Source: Candidatus Cloacimonadota bacterium (GTDB taxonomy: Bacteria > Cloacimonadota > Cloacimonadia > Cloacimonadales > TCS61). Taken from it: DNA of 48,898 nt. The translations under genes and the position numbers were made by a program. The stretch lies in the NCBI GenBank assembly GCA_030600585.1, contig JAUVLU010000018.1, forward strand, positions 1-48,898. The letters are read 5' to 3'. Shown here piece by piece: positions 32,947 to 42,039 of this stretch (its first letter is position 1; each line of letters opens with the position of its first letter). The notes beneath the pieces are model-generated. The model worked only from the letters and a program-made list of their open reading frames with translations, was not told where the DNA came from and ran no database searches.

Positions 32947-33050
32947 GGTAGATCATTGATCTACCTTTTATAGACAACTCAATGAGCTGTCCCTACATAT
33001 TTGTTCCTAAACGTTGAATGTTGCGTCTATCATAGACGTGCAACGTCAAT
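32947..33050. repeat. cluster of palindromes in the C25 intergenic space
   Basis: Contains GGTAGATC-ATT-GATCTACC (32947-32965), an imperfect ACAACTC-AAT-GAGCTGT (32974-32990), and a longer imperfect palindrome at 33013-33050 with inner TCTAT-C-ATAGA and flanking GTTGC/GCAAC. Confidence 0.7.
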
Positions 33051-33339
33051 GTACATTATTTCAATAGGATCATTTTCTTAATACTGGTATAATCACCGTC
33101 ATCGTCGGCTGCATCAAATCTGCTGAAATAAATTCCACTCGATACACTTTTACCATTATCATCTCTTCCGTTCCAAACTATAGAATGCCATCCTGCCGGC
33201 ATATTATTTTTAACCAGTGTTTTTACTTTCTGACCACGAACATTGTAAATGCTGAGTGATACTTTAGAATCAGCTTTCAAACTGAAATTAATCTTGGTTG
33301 TAGGATTGAATGGATTCGGGTAGTTACCGGTGAGTTCCG
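33032..33339 (+). repeat. 308-bp repeat, copy 2 (end of another C25 gene)
   Basis: Partner of 25270-25577, offset exactly 7762 bp. Confidence 0.85.
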
Positions 33340-36300
33340 TAACCGTTGGAATAAGATCAAGACCGTTTCCTGTACTTACACCGGTTCCGCTGAGAGCTAC
33401 GGTTACTTCAGCTTGATTAGGGTCGTTGCTGGTGATAACAAGATCGCCTGAATATGCTATCGCTTCAGTTGGAGCAAATTCAATATCGATCACAAGCTCT
33501 CCACCTGCTTCTACAGAATAATCTGTAAATTCGGATGAGAATCCTTCCGGTGCTGTGATAATTCCATTAAGCTCAACTGTTCCCAGATTGAAGATCGTAA
33601 GCTGCTCGATTGCTGTTTCACCTACGCTTACATCACCAAAATCGATTTCTTCTGTGCTGAGGCTGATAATAGGAGCATCACCGCCGCCTGCTGCAGGGAA
33701 TACGATCTCATCGATCCAACCGCAATCACTTCCACTACTAACAGAATCATCTTTCTCATATGTCCACTTGAATTCAACATCTGTTCCGGCTGTCACTGGA
33801 AAACTTACTTGGCTCCAGGCAACTTCGCCCTGCCATTTATCTTGTTCCATTCCATTAATATAAAATACTAATCCATCATAAAAATAATTCGAACCGCCAC
33901 TTTCAGAAGAGACCTTTCTATAGAATGATATCTCACCATCCGGATCTATATCCATTGTTACACTTATAGATGCAGTTTGATTATGAGAGATAGTTGTAGA
34001 TTTTGCACAATAAGTACCTTCATAAGCATTTGCGTCATCTATTTCCCAGCCGTATGCGCCCATCTGCCAGTCGAAAAGTGAAAAGTCACCGGTTTCAAAG
34101 TTTTCCATAATGAGTCCGATAGAAGGATAATACGGGAAAGCACTGGCATATCCGCCGCTGGTTATCATCAACCCGAGAGTTGCGATCATACCAAGCGTTG
34201 CATCATCAGCCACCTCAATATCGAAACTTGCAATATTTTCTTCACCAATTTCCAGTCCCGCCATATTGAAAGTGCCTTCGATGACTGTAATCAGATCAGG
34301 AGAAGCAGAAGTAAGTTCTGCAACAATATCTTCTGAAGTTGCATTTCCTATATTAAGAATTGGGAATGAAAGTGTAGCAGTTTCACCCGGATCAAGAACA
34401 CCATCTCCACCTGAATCTGCTATTACCATTGTACCGGCTTCTAAAGACGGCGCATTAAAAGTGATGATGAATTGTGATGTCCATGTGCCTTCGTTGCCAA
34501 CCATTTCTAATGTGAAAGAGGGTGAATGTTGATCGGGAATATTATCTGCAACGTCAAAAGCAAATGCATCAATAAGAGAAACAATCTCGCCTGCTGTGAT
34601 AAGAGCAACAGTTTCATCTGCATCGGTAATTGTGATATAGTTGTCTGTGGTGCTAAGTGTAATATTGATATTAGTGGCATTTTCTGTTCCTACATTCTCC
34701 AGATCAGTATCTAAAATTATAGCTTCGTTATATTCAGGGATGTTATTATTATTATCATGTGGTTCAAAAGAACTCAATATTACATAAGGACCTTCCAAAG
34801 GAGCAACTTGAACTTGTTCGATTATCGGTTGATATTGAGGTTTTGTAACTACGATATCTGCCATTCCTGCATTAAGGATTGGAGTGATGATAATTTCAGT
34901 TGTTCCGCTTTCATTGATAAGTCCGGCTCCGTGCAGAACTCCTTCAAAAGAGATAGCCGCGTAAGAACCCGGTTCAGCAGTTATTTCAAAATAATCTATG
35001 CCAATAGGTAAGATATCCATATAACTTACATCGTTCTCGTAACCTTGAGTGTTATACATCACAAGAGAAGCATCACCGAGCACATTATATGCCTGCCAAT
35101 AATATTGCACTAAACTACCACCATCTTCGGTAACTGCAAGATTTCCGATCATCATAAGTCCACCGAGTGAAACATAGTCTGTGATCCACGCTGCATCATA
35201 AACACCCCATGTTGTGTCTTCAATATTCGGTACTTGACCATTTCCTACATAGCTAAATGCTCCAACAGCCCAGAAAACATCTTCATCCCAGTATGAAGAA
35301 GGTGCAGAACCGATATAACCTATAGCACCACCGTTTGCTTTTCTCATCCAAGTTTCACCAAAACATTCCGAATAACCAAAATTTGCAGCAAGACAGCAAT
35401 TTCCAATAGCTACAGGATATTTATTGATATTAGTGAATGAATTTACTCCAGCTTGTGAGAGTGATGGATTTGACCAAGATGTTTGACTTCCGTGAGCTGT
35501 ATAGTTAATAAAGCTAATACCATCATTAACCGTATCATAACAACCTGTATAAGAAGTCAGGTAGAGATTAACGTCATTATAACCGTGTGCGGTATTATAG
35601 TAATTTTCTGTTCCATAAAGAACTGTAGGTTGACCATGAGTTGGATTATGCCACGTATCAGCACCGGCAATAAGTGTTACATTATCAAGATATGTAGGAT
35701 CGGCAAATTGATATTTTTCATAATAAAGAATTTTATTTAATTGAGCATTAAGCTGTGTATCGTTTGTAGCGGAAAGGCGACCGTAGTAAATATCAGGGAA
35801 GTAATCTCCATCAACAGAACCATAATAAAGGTCAGTTACCTTATTAGTTTGTGAACCGTTTGCAGAAGCAGGGATTTGACCGGTGTCACCAATTATAACA
35901 ATAAAACTTGGCACCATATCCTGATTATATTCGGCTTGAATCCAACTTTGAATTGCACTCGATGATGAAAGGTCATAATTTTCTACAATTGTAAAACCTT
36001 TCTTTGTTTTCCACTCGATATATTCTTGTAAAAGAGCGTTATTCTCAAACATGTCATCAGCAATTAAAAGCATTTTAATCGGATATGTTGTCAGGTCAGG
36101 ATGATCATCATAATCACGATGATTGATAATATTTTTATAAATTGCTTCAAAATATGGTGAGTAAGTTAAAATTCTTTTTTGTTCCGTTAAATATTCGTCG
36201 CTGCCATTAAAAGTAACTTCTACTTCGATGTTATTATAAACTTCAATAGTTCCTCTTGCAGCATCATAATTAATCGGATTTACTGTCAGGCGAGCCAGAC

Positions 36301-36796
36301 GTACACCGCGCATAACTCCTAAAATTTCTACGTTAACAAGTTCAGTGCGGTATGTTTGCAAATACTTTTTCTCATTGTAGGCAAATTTTACATCTTCCGG
36401 ATTTTGACTTTTGGAAAGTGAAGGCTGTACCGGCATGATCAAATTTCTGATGCCATGATCACTCAATTTGTATTCCAAAACTTCATAATGTAAAGCTCTA
36501 ACGGAAATTTCAGCACCAAACGGAATTTCTATCAATTCATTTGCGGATGGAAGTTTGGGTGCACCAATTTCTTTTGTAGAATAAGTTCCTGGAATGATCA
36601 ACTCGGTGAAAACACCCATTTTGGTTTCAACTTCAAAAGCATTAATTCCCTCAAAATTAAACAATACTTCCAATCTCTGATAACTATTTTCAGAAATTTC
36701 TACTGCACTTTCGCTTTCGGAAAGTGTGATCTCATAACTTTTGGCAAATGCAAAAGCAACTATTAATACGAAAACAACGAAAAATATTTTTTTCAT
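33056..36796 (-). CDS. gingipain-like C25 cysteine protease, T9SS cargo (paralogue C)
   Basis: A 1246-residue secreted protease. Signal peptide residues 1-18 (FAFA-K); propeptide-like region to ~210; C25 domain ~240-600 with His in FINYTAHGSQTSW (H435) and Cys in AIGNCCLAANF (C467/C468), followed by an Ig-like and two CARDB-like regions (NNNIPEYNEAI, GGDGVLDPGETA), a MAM-like jelly-roll (FKWTYEKDDSVSSGSDCGWI), an ASPM/SPD-2/Hydin-type Ig domain (ISLSTEEIDFGDVSVGETAI) and the sorting domain ending MILLK. AAGGAG lies ten nt before the ATG. It is separated from B by a terminator and palindromes, so it is its own transcript. Confidence 0.87.
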   Translation of the reverse strand: MKKIFFVVFVLIVAFAFAKSYEITLSESESAVEISENSYQRLEVLFNFEGINAFEVETKMGVFTELIIPGTYSTKEIGAPKLPSANELIEIPFGAEISVRALHYEVLEYKLSDHGIRNLIMPVQPSLSKSQNPEDVKFAYNEKKYLQTYRTELVNVEILGVMRGVRLARLTVNPINYDAARGTIEVYNNIEVEVTFNGSDEYLTEQKRILTYSPYFEAIYKNIINHRDYDDHPDLTTYPIKMLLIADDMFENNALLQEYIEWKTKKGFTIVENYDLSSSSAIQSWIQAEYNQDMVPSFIVIIGDTGQIPASANGSQTNKVTDLYYGSVDGDYFPDIYYGRLSATNDTQLNAQLNKILYYEKYQFADPTYLDNVTLIAGADTWHNPTHGQPTVLYGTENYYNTAHGYNDVNLYLTSYTGCYDTVNDGISFINYTAHGSQTSWSNPSLSQAGVNSFTNINKYPVAIGNCCLAANFGYSECFGETWMRKANGGAIGYIGSAPSSYWDEDVFWAVGAFSYVGNGQVPNIEDTTWGVYDAAWITDYVSLGGLMMIGNLAVTEDGGSLVQYYWQAYNVLGDASLVMYNTQGYENDVSYMDILPIGIDYFEITAEPGSYAAISFEGVLHGAGLINESGTTEIIITPILNAGMADIVVTKPQYQPIIEQVQVAPLEGPYVILSSFEPHDNNNNIPEYNEAIILDTDLENVGTENATNINITLSTTDNYITITDADETVALITAGEIVSLIDAFAFDVADNIPDQHSPSFTLEMVGNEGTWTSQFIITFNAPSLEAGTMVIADSGGDGVLDPGETATLSFPILNIGNATSEDIVAELTSASPDLITVIEGTFNMAGLEIGEENIASFDIEVADDATLGMIATLGLMITSGGYASAFPYYPSIGLIMENFETGDFSLFDWQMGAYGWEIDDANAYEGTYCAKSTTISHNQTASISVTMDIDPDGEISFYRKVSSESGGSNYFYDGLVFYINGMEQDKWQGEVAWSQVSFPVTAGTDVEFKWTYEKDDSVSSGSDCGWIDEIVFPAAGGGDAPIISLSTEEIDFGDVSVGETAIEQLTIFNLGTVELNGIITAPEGFSSEFTDYSVEAGGELVIDIEFAPTEAIAYSGDLVITSNDPNQAEVTVALSGTGVSTGNGLDLIPTVTELTGNYPNPFNPTTKINFSLKADSKVSLSIYNVRGQKVKTLVKNNMPAGWHSIVWNGRDDNGKSVSSGIYFSRFDAADDDGDYTSIKKMILLK

Positions 36797-36825
36797 TTTT
36801 GTTCATCTCCTTGTTATTTTTTTTC

Positions 36826-36858
36826 CTTAAAACTATAAATATGCAATAATGAAACCAA
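36826..36858 (-). promoter_or_regulatory. putative promoter of C25 paralogue C
   Basis: Minus-strand TTGGTT, 17 nt containing TTATTGCAT, then TAGTTT. It resembles 32843-32875 over about 30 bp, although the genes' 5' coding ends are not similar. Confidence 0.4.
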
Positions 36859-36974
36859 TTTTAAAAAAAAAGTAAGATTATTGAGAGTTTCTCATCTTTA
36901 ATAATTTGAAATTATATTTAAAAATTGACAAAAAATCAATTATTTGGAAATTCAAAACGTGCAAGGAGGGGATT

Positions 36975-37313
36975 ATGGATAAAAAAACTTTTTTTGAAAA
37001 TATAAGAAGAGAAACAAATGTAGCATTATCAAGGGTTTTTGATAAGGTGGAAGAGGTTAGTAAAATCTCAGCTTTGAAGCTTAAAATAAGTAATATTAAA
37101 AGGAAAATAAAAAGCCATAAAACAGAGATAGGTGAGTTTGTCGTTTCAAATAAAAAGAAATTTTCTGAATTTCCTGAAATTATTGAGATATTAAATAAAA
37201 TCGAGTTTCTTGAAAAGCAGATCGAAATAAAAAAAGAACAGGTTAATGAACTTCAGAAGAAAAAGGAGAATGAAGCAGAAGTAAAAGAGGACGAGAGCAC
37301 ATCCTCTTTATAG
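36975..37313 (+). CDS. coiled-coil hypothetical protein (112 aa)
   Basis: A highly charged, Lys/Glu-rich helical protein with heptad-like spacing from ~15 to ~100 (KISALKLKISNIKRKIKSHK, then IEFLEKQIEIKKEQVNELQKK). No signal peptide. The start is the ATG seven nt after AAGGAGGG; the frame is open upstream but without a ribosome site. A TTGACA at 36925-36930 may be the promoter. The end is acidic (EDESTSSL), and an 8-bp inverted repeat (AAAGAGGA/TCCTCTTT, 37284-37309) surrounds the last codons. It precedes ruvX; role unknown. Confidence 0.6.
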   Translation: MDKKTFFENIRRETNVALSRVFDKVEEVSKISALKLKISNIKRKIKSHKTEIGEFVVSNKKKFSEFPEIIEILNKIEFLEKQIEIKKEQVNELQKKKENEAEVKEDESTSSL

Positions 37314-37352
37314 GCTGTTCTGTCTACTTTGTTTACAGCGTAATTGTCTATT

Positions 37353-37766
37353 ATGATTTTATTTAGATTAATGGGAATCGATTTTGGCGAGGTGAGAATT
37401 GGTATAGCTCTCAGCGATCCTCTTCAAATTATTTCTCAACCCTTCAGGGTTATTACCAATAATGATAATACAATCTCCGAAATTCAGGATATAATAAAAA
37501 CTGAAGAAGTCGGAAAGATAATTTTGGGATTACCTGTAAATTTGGATGGAGAAGATACAAAAAAAACTATGGAAGTTCGTGAATTTGCTGATATATTAAA
37601 AAATAATGTTGACATTCCTGTGATCTTCTATGATGAGAGATATACAACTGTTGAGGCGAATGAAGAACTCAAACAAATGGGTTACGGCATTGCCGAGAGC
37701 AGAAAAGTTGTTGATAAGGTGGCGGCATCGATTATACTAAAAAGTTATATGGAAAATCAGGCATGA
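37353..37766 (+). CDS. ruvX: RuvX/YqgF-family Holliday-junction-resolvase-like protein
   Basis: A 137-residue RNase H-fold protein, in E. coli essential and linked to 16S rRNA 5' end processing and to Holliday junctions. The fold's acids are present: GIDFGEVRIGIAL (D10), the LGLPVNLDGED strand, IFYDERYTT (D near 92) and DKVAASIIL at the C-terminus (D near 125). I take the ATG at 37353 as start; no clear Shine-Dalgarno sequence is visible and ATG 37371 is an alternative. It overlaps mltG by 4 bases (ATGA), so they are coupled. Confidence 0.88.
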   Translation: MILFRLMGIDFGEVRIGIALSDPLQIISQPFRVITNNDNTISEIQDIIKTEEVGKIILGLPVNLDGEDTKKTMEVREFADILKNNVDIPVIFYDERYTTVEANEELKQMGYGIAESRKVVDKVAASIILKSYMENQA

Positions 37767-38749
37767 AGCCAACTCGAAAAATTATTATAGCGTTTGTTAC
37801 TGTAATTGTAATTTTAACTCTGTATGTGGTTTCTCTTGTTATTTTGCCAAAAAAAATAAATGAAGTCCTCATTGATGTTTCCAAAGGTGAATCAGCACAT
37901 TCCATTGCGGAAAAGCTTTATGAAAAGAATGTAATTCGTAGTAAAAGAGTTTTTTATCTGTATGTGAAATTTACAGATATGGATAAAATATTGAGTTTTG
38001 GAAAATATCATTTCTCTGGAAAATTATCTATTCCTGATGTTGTAAATATCTTAAAATTAGGTAAGGTCATACTTCGTAAAGTTACTGTTCCTGAAGGACT
38101 TACAATAAAAAAAACAGCCAGAGTTCTTTCTCAGTACGGTTTTGTGGATCATAATAAATTTATTGCTATCTGTAACGATTCACTTTTCGCAAAGAAACTA
38201 ACAGGTTTTTCCGTATCTTCGCTGGAAGGTTTTCTCTATCCGGAGACATACCATTTTCCATATGAAGTAAGTGAACAATACATTATAAAGACACTTGTAC
38301 AGGAATTCTTTTCTCAAACCCAGGATTTCGATTTTGTTCCAAATAACGTTCTGGATTTTTATGAAACTTTAGTTTTAGCTTCTATTGTGGAGCGTGAAGC
38401 AAGATTTAGAGATGAACAACCAACGATAGCAAGTGTTTATTTAAATCGTATTAAATATAACTACAAGCTTCAAGCAGACCCAACTGTTGCGTATGTTCTT
38501 GAACAGCAGGGAAAAATTCGGAAGAAAATTTTTTATCGCGATCTTAACATAGATTCCCCCTATAACACTTATAAAAATCTTGGGTTACCGCCAACACCAA
38601 TTTGCAGCCCGGCTGTCAGTGCAATACAAGCTGTTCTCGAACCTGCTGAAACGGATTATTTTTTCTTTTTTGCAAATGGTAATGGACGGCATGAATTTAA
38701 TCAAACTTATCAACAGCATATTAATCAACAAAATTCAATAAACAAATAA
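37763..38749 (+). CDS. mltG: endolytic murein transglycosylase MltG
   Basis: A 328-residue inner-membrane lytic transglycosylase that cuts glycan strands during elongation. An N-terminal membrane helix (~8-28) is followed by a LysM-like region (~35-100) and the YceG catalytic domain. The catalytic glutamate is in ASIVEREAR (E210); LQADPTVAYVL, SPYNTYKNLGLPPTPICSP and FFANGNGRHEFNQTYQQH are the family's signature blocks. Length matches the family. It lies in the common ruvX-mltG arrangement and shares one base with the next gene. Confidence 0.95.
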   Translation: MKPTRKIIIAFVTVIVILTLYVVSLVILPKKINEVLIDVSKGESAHSIAEKLYEKNVIRSKRVFYLYVKFTDMDKILSFGKYHFSGKLSIPDVVNILKLGKVILRKVTVPEGLTIKKTARVLSQYGFVDHNKFIAICNDSLFAKKLTGFSVSSLEGFLYPETYHFPYEVSEQYIIKTLVQEFFSQTQDFDFVPNNVLDFYETLVLASIVEREARFRDEQPTIASVYLNRIKYNYKLQADPTVAYVLEQQGKIRKKIFYRDLNIDSPYNTYKNLGLPPTPICSPAVSAIQAVLEPAETDYFFFFANGNGRHEFNQTYQQHINQQNSINK

Positions 38750-39912
38750 TGGAAAATCACATACTGCTTCATCTGGCGATCATAATATTTTTCTCTAAAA
38801 TACTCGGTGCAGTTGCCAGAAAACTTAAACAACCACCTGTAGTTGGCATGCTGCTGCTTGGTATCATTTTGGGTCCGACATTTTTTCATTTTATTGAACC
38901 GGGTGAAGTTATTAATTGGATAGCAAAGGTAGGAGTTTTATTCCTACTTTTTGAAGCTGGATTAGAAACCAATATAAAACGTATAAAGGAAGATTCCAAA
39001 CAAGCTTTATTCCCCGCTATCGGGGGAATCATTCTACCGTTTGCACTGGGTTTTGCACTGATCTATTTCACAAATCATAGTTTAGCACAGGCGTTGATAG
39101 TTGGTGTGATCTTTACTGCTACCAGTGTGAGTGTAAGTGTGATGACGCTTCTGGATCTAGGTAAATTAAAAGGTATTGAAGGAAGATGTATAGTTAACTC
39201 TGCCATTATCGATGATATTGTGGGAATCCTGCTTCTTACTTTTATTTTTGGATTAACCTCAGGGGCAGGAGAATCAGGAACATCCATTACCGTATCGATA
39301 GTTAAGATCATTGGTTTTTTCATTGTTGCATTTTTAATCGGAATATTCATTCTTCAGCCATTCTTTTTAAATCTAAAGAAAATTTTATTGGATAATGTTG
39401 TTATCTCTTTAGCGATAGCTGTTGTATTACTTTATTCATGGTTAGCTGAGATGGCAGGGCTTGCAGCAATTACAGGAGCATATTTTGCAGGTCTTTTTCT
39501 GGGGCAAACGCATCACAAACATGCTGTTCAGACTGGAATAACAAATATAGGGAAATCCTTTTTTGTAGATGTCTTTTTTGTTAGTATCGGTTTACAGTTC
39601 AATCTTTTTAAAATTGAAGCAGAACCCATGTTCCTCATTCTTTTTGTTTTATTGGCGATGTTCGGAAAAATGATTGGAAGCGGATTAGGTGCCAGAATAA
39701 TTAAATTTGATGCTGTCCGTTCTTTCCGTATTGGATCCGGCATGATCCCTCGTGGAGAGGTTGCTTTGATAGTTGCTAATATGGCATTGGTAAAAGGTAT
39801 AATATCTACGGATATTCTTTCAGCAACTATTTTATTAGTTATCATAAGTGCATTAATTACACCATTAATATTGAAATTTGGTTTTACTAAATTACAGAAA
39901 AGTTCTTTTTAA
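38749..39912 (+). CDS. CPA2-family cation:proton antiporter
   Basis: A 387-residue integral membrane protein with 11-13 hydrophobic segments, without a soluble C-terminal TrkA domain. KefB/GerN/NapA-type landmarks are visible: LKQPPVVGMLLLGIILGPT near the start, LLFEAGLETN, ATSVSVSVMTL, NSAIIDDIVGILLL with the conserved Asp-Asp ion-binding pair (~residues 150-156), and RIGSGMIPRGEVALIVA near the end. It likely exchanges Na+ or K+ for protons across the inner membrane; the ion is not readable. ATG overlaps the mltG stop (TAATG). The next gene is a likely regulator. Confidence 0.92.
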   Translation: MENHILLHLAIIIFFSKILGAVARKLKQPPVVGMLLLGIILGPTFFHFIEPGEVINWIAKVGVLFLLFEAGLETNIKRIKEDSKQALFPAIGGIILPFALGFALIYFTNHSLAQALIVGVIFTATSVSVSVMTLLDLGKLKGIEGRCIVNSAIIDDIVGILLLTFIFGLTSGAGESGTSITVSIVKIIGFFIVAFLIGIFILQPFFLNLKKILLDNVVISLAIAVVLLYSWLAEMAGLAAITGAYFAGLFLGQTHHKHAVQTGITNIGKSFFVDVFFVSIGLQFNLFKIEAEPMFLILFVLLAMFGKMIGSGLGARIIKFDAVRSFRIGSGMIPRGEVALIVANMALVKGIISTDILSATILLVIISALITPLILKFGFTKLQKSSF

Positions 39913-39951
39913 TTAAAATGTGTATTCACAATTCTATAAAGGAGTAGATGT

Positions 39952-40776
39952 ATGTGGAAAAATATTATTGATGAGAAATTAATTATTATTAATCCGGATA
40001 TCAACAACAAAAAAGATTTGTTTGAAGCAATGACAAATCATGTCTATAATCATGATTATATCTTAAATCAGAAAAAATTTCTTAAAGCTTTAAATACCAG
40101 GGAAGAGATGGCTAATACAGAACTGATACCCGGCATTGCATTACCTCATGCCAGAAGTGATTCAGTGGAAAAACTATTTATGTCCATCATAATTTTTACA
40201 AACGGGATAGATTATGAAAACGAGGAAATGGGTCCTGCCAGGATCATCTTCTTTTTTGGATGTACGGGAACTCAGAATAAAGAATATCTTCAGCTTCTGG
40301 CGCAATCGAACCGTCTATTGAAGAAAAAGAAATTTAGGGAAGCTCTCCTGAATAGTAAAACACAGGATGATGTTATAACAATCCTTAACCAATATGATGA
40401 CGAAGTAGTTGGCTCGGGTGAAAAAGAAAAATACCTCTTAATTATGACTTTGAACAATACAAATAAAGCTGATGATGTAATGAATTCCATGATAGAAGTA
40501 GGAATTACCAATGCATCTATTTTAGACTCCACTTCAATGGCAAGAAAGCTGGCGTATGAAATGCCGGTTTTTGCAGGATTAAGTTATATGGCTCAAGGGA
40601 AGAACAAAGAGTCTAATGTCATTTTAGCTCATATCGAAAATAAAAATATTGCCAATAAACTTGCTGAACTTCTCAAAGAAAATGGGATCGATCTGGATAA
40701 GAAAGGTGTCGGATTCATCCAAATAATCAGAGTTGAGAACATAATTGGTAACTATGAAGAAGACATAGAATTATAA
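39952..40776 (+). CDS. EIIA(Ntr)-like domain fused to a PII-like domain
   Basis: A 274-residue cytoplasmic protein. Residues ~1-145 form a PTS EIIA type-2 (nitrogen-PTS/fructose) domain; the phosphorylatable His is in LPHAR (H66), and the GIDYENEEMGPARIIFFFG turn is typical. Residues ~160-265 resemble PII/CutA-like ferredoxin-fold signal proteins (YLLIMTLNNTNKADDVMNSM, then ALGLSYMAQGKNKESNVILAHI-like text and GVGFIQIIRV at the end). No HPr or EI gene is nearby. The gene follows an antiporter by 39 nt with GGAG five nt before the ATG, so its likely job is to control that transporter. The EIIA call is firm; the PII-like call is moderate. Confidence 0.75.
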   Translation: MWKNIIDEKLIIINPDINNKKDLFEAMTNHVYNHDYILNQKKFLKALNTREEMANTELIPGIALPHARSDSVEKLFMSIIIFTNGIDYENEEMGPARIIFFFGCTGTQNKEYLQLLAQSNRLLKKKKFREALLNSKTQDDVITILNQYDDEVVGSGEKEKYLLIMTLNNTNKADDVMNSMIEVGITNASILDSTSMARKLAYEMPVFAGLSYMAQGKNKESNVILAHIENKNIANKLAELLKENGIDLDKKGVGFIQIIRVENIIGNYEEDIEL

Positions 40777-40850
40777 TTTTCTCACTATAAGAAAAACTTT
40801 TTTTCTTGACGATGTTATTTCAAATTTACATTTTCTGCACAGGAGAATAA

Positions 40851-42011
40851 ATGAAGTTAAAATTTTTAATAATATTAATAATAATTAATTCTTTTTTATT
40901 CGCTGCTGAATATCAGATAAATCTTAATTGGGATGAATTTGAGGGTGAGTGTAATGGATTTGTCAGTGGCTCGATAGGAGAAGAACATGCTTTCTTAAGT
41001 GGCGGTGGTTCAGCAGAAGCTTTAGATGGTAAATTGATCTCCGTTGGTGAGGGTATGTCTTCAGATGCTCAACAGGTTTTCAAGATAAATAGTGAAGACG
41101 GTTTTTTTACATTCTGGATAAAAGATAAATTTGCCGATGACGACATGAACGATGATCCTACTTTAATAAGTATGAGTAAGCCGATGATCTCGGTTTTCAA
41201 AGATAACAATCTGATAGATCTTATCAAGGTTCCGCAAGGTGCCGGTCTGGCTTGTAAAGTTTTTACACTCGATGCAGCCAGCGGGGAAGTTGACCGTGAG
41301 ATCAAATACTATCCGAAATCAAGAATAATTGTTGGAAGTATCGTAGATGCCGTTACCGGTGATCCGCTCGGAGATGTAAAAGTAAGCATTACAGATTATA
41401 TGAAACAAACCCGCTTTACCATAACTGACGAAACAGGCATATTTATATTTGAGGTGGAAATCGGACAGTACAAGTTTGATATTTCCAAAGAAGGATACAT
41501 CGGTACATTTGCAAATGTGCGGATGGGAGCAGATGAAACACCAAGAGAGATCGTGTGTGCTCTTTCTCCCGAAATCAAAGAATTCCGCATTGTTCTTACC
41601 TGGGGAAGCAGACCGCGGGATCTTGATGCCCATCTTTCCGGACCCGATCCGGCAGGTGGGAACTTCCATATCTGGTATCGGAACAGATATCCAATTGGCG
41701 GGAAAGATTTTTTAGATAGAGATGATATGGATAAATACGGACCTGAAACTGTAACCATTTATAAGCCGGCAATCGGCAATTATAGATATTCTGTACACGA
41801 TTATTCGAATAAAAATAGTAAGCGTAGCAAAAAACTTTCGCGAAGTAATGCACAGGTTTTTGTGTACGGTCAAAATAAATTACTTGCCAGTTTTGAAGTT
41901 CCAAAAAATATTCGGGGTAATTGTTGGCACGTTTTCGAAATTAATGAAAAACATGCGATAATTCCTATAAATGAAATTAAATATGTGAGGGATGCTGTTA
42001 GCATTCATTAA
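40851..42011 (+). CDS. secreted protein with carboxypeptidase-regulatory and YfaP/DUF2135-like domains
   Basis: A 386-residue exported protein. Signal peptide residues 1-18 (...NSFLFAA). Residues ~20-155 are beta-rich and unrecognised. Residues ~160-225 match a carboxypeptidase regulatory-like Ig fold (IIVGSIVDAVTGDPLGDVKV, then GQYKFDISKEGYIG). Residues ~230-380 match the YfaP/DUF2135 pattern: LTWGSRPRDLDAHLSGPDP, GGKDFLDRDDMDKYGPETV and GNYRYSVHDYSN, in which the DLDAH and DRDD acids could bind calcium. No T9SS sorting domain, so it is probably periplasmic or exported another way. A TTGACG at 40806-40811 may be its -35 element. Its function is not established. Confidence 0.75.
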   Translation: MKLKFLIILIIINSFLFAAEYQINLNWDEFEGECNGFVSGSIGEEHAFLSGGGSAEALDGKLISVGEGMSSDAQQVFKINSEDGFFTFWIKDKFADDDMNDDPTLISMSKPMISVFKDNNLIDLIKVPQGAGLACKVFTLDAASGEVDREIKYYPKSRIIVGSIVDAVTGDPLGDVKVSITDYMKQTRFTITDETGIFIFEVEIGQYKFDISKEGYIGTFANVRMGADETPREIVCALSPEIKEFRIVLTWGSRPRDLDAHLSGPDPAGGNFHIWYRNRYPIGGKDFLDRDDMDKYGPETVTIYKPAIGNYRYSVHDYSNKNSKRSKKLSRSNAQVFVYGQNKLLASFEVPKNIRGNCWHVFEINEKHAIIPINEIKYVRDAVSIH

Positions 42012-42039
42012 ATAAATACAAAAAAATGGAGGGAAGAAT

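Noticed and set aside
25247-33050. CRISPR array
   Set aside because: The repeats here are palindromes or copied 3' gene ends, not regularly spaced identical repeats with spacers.
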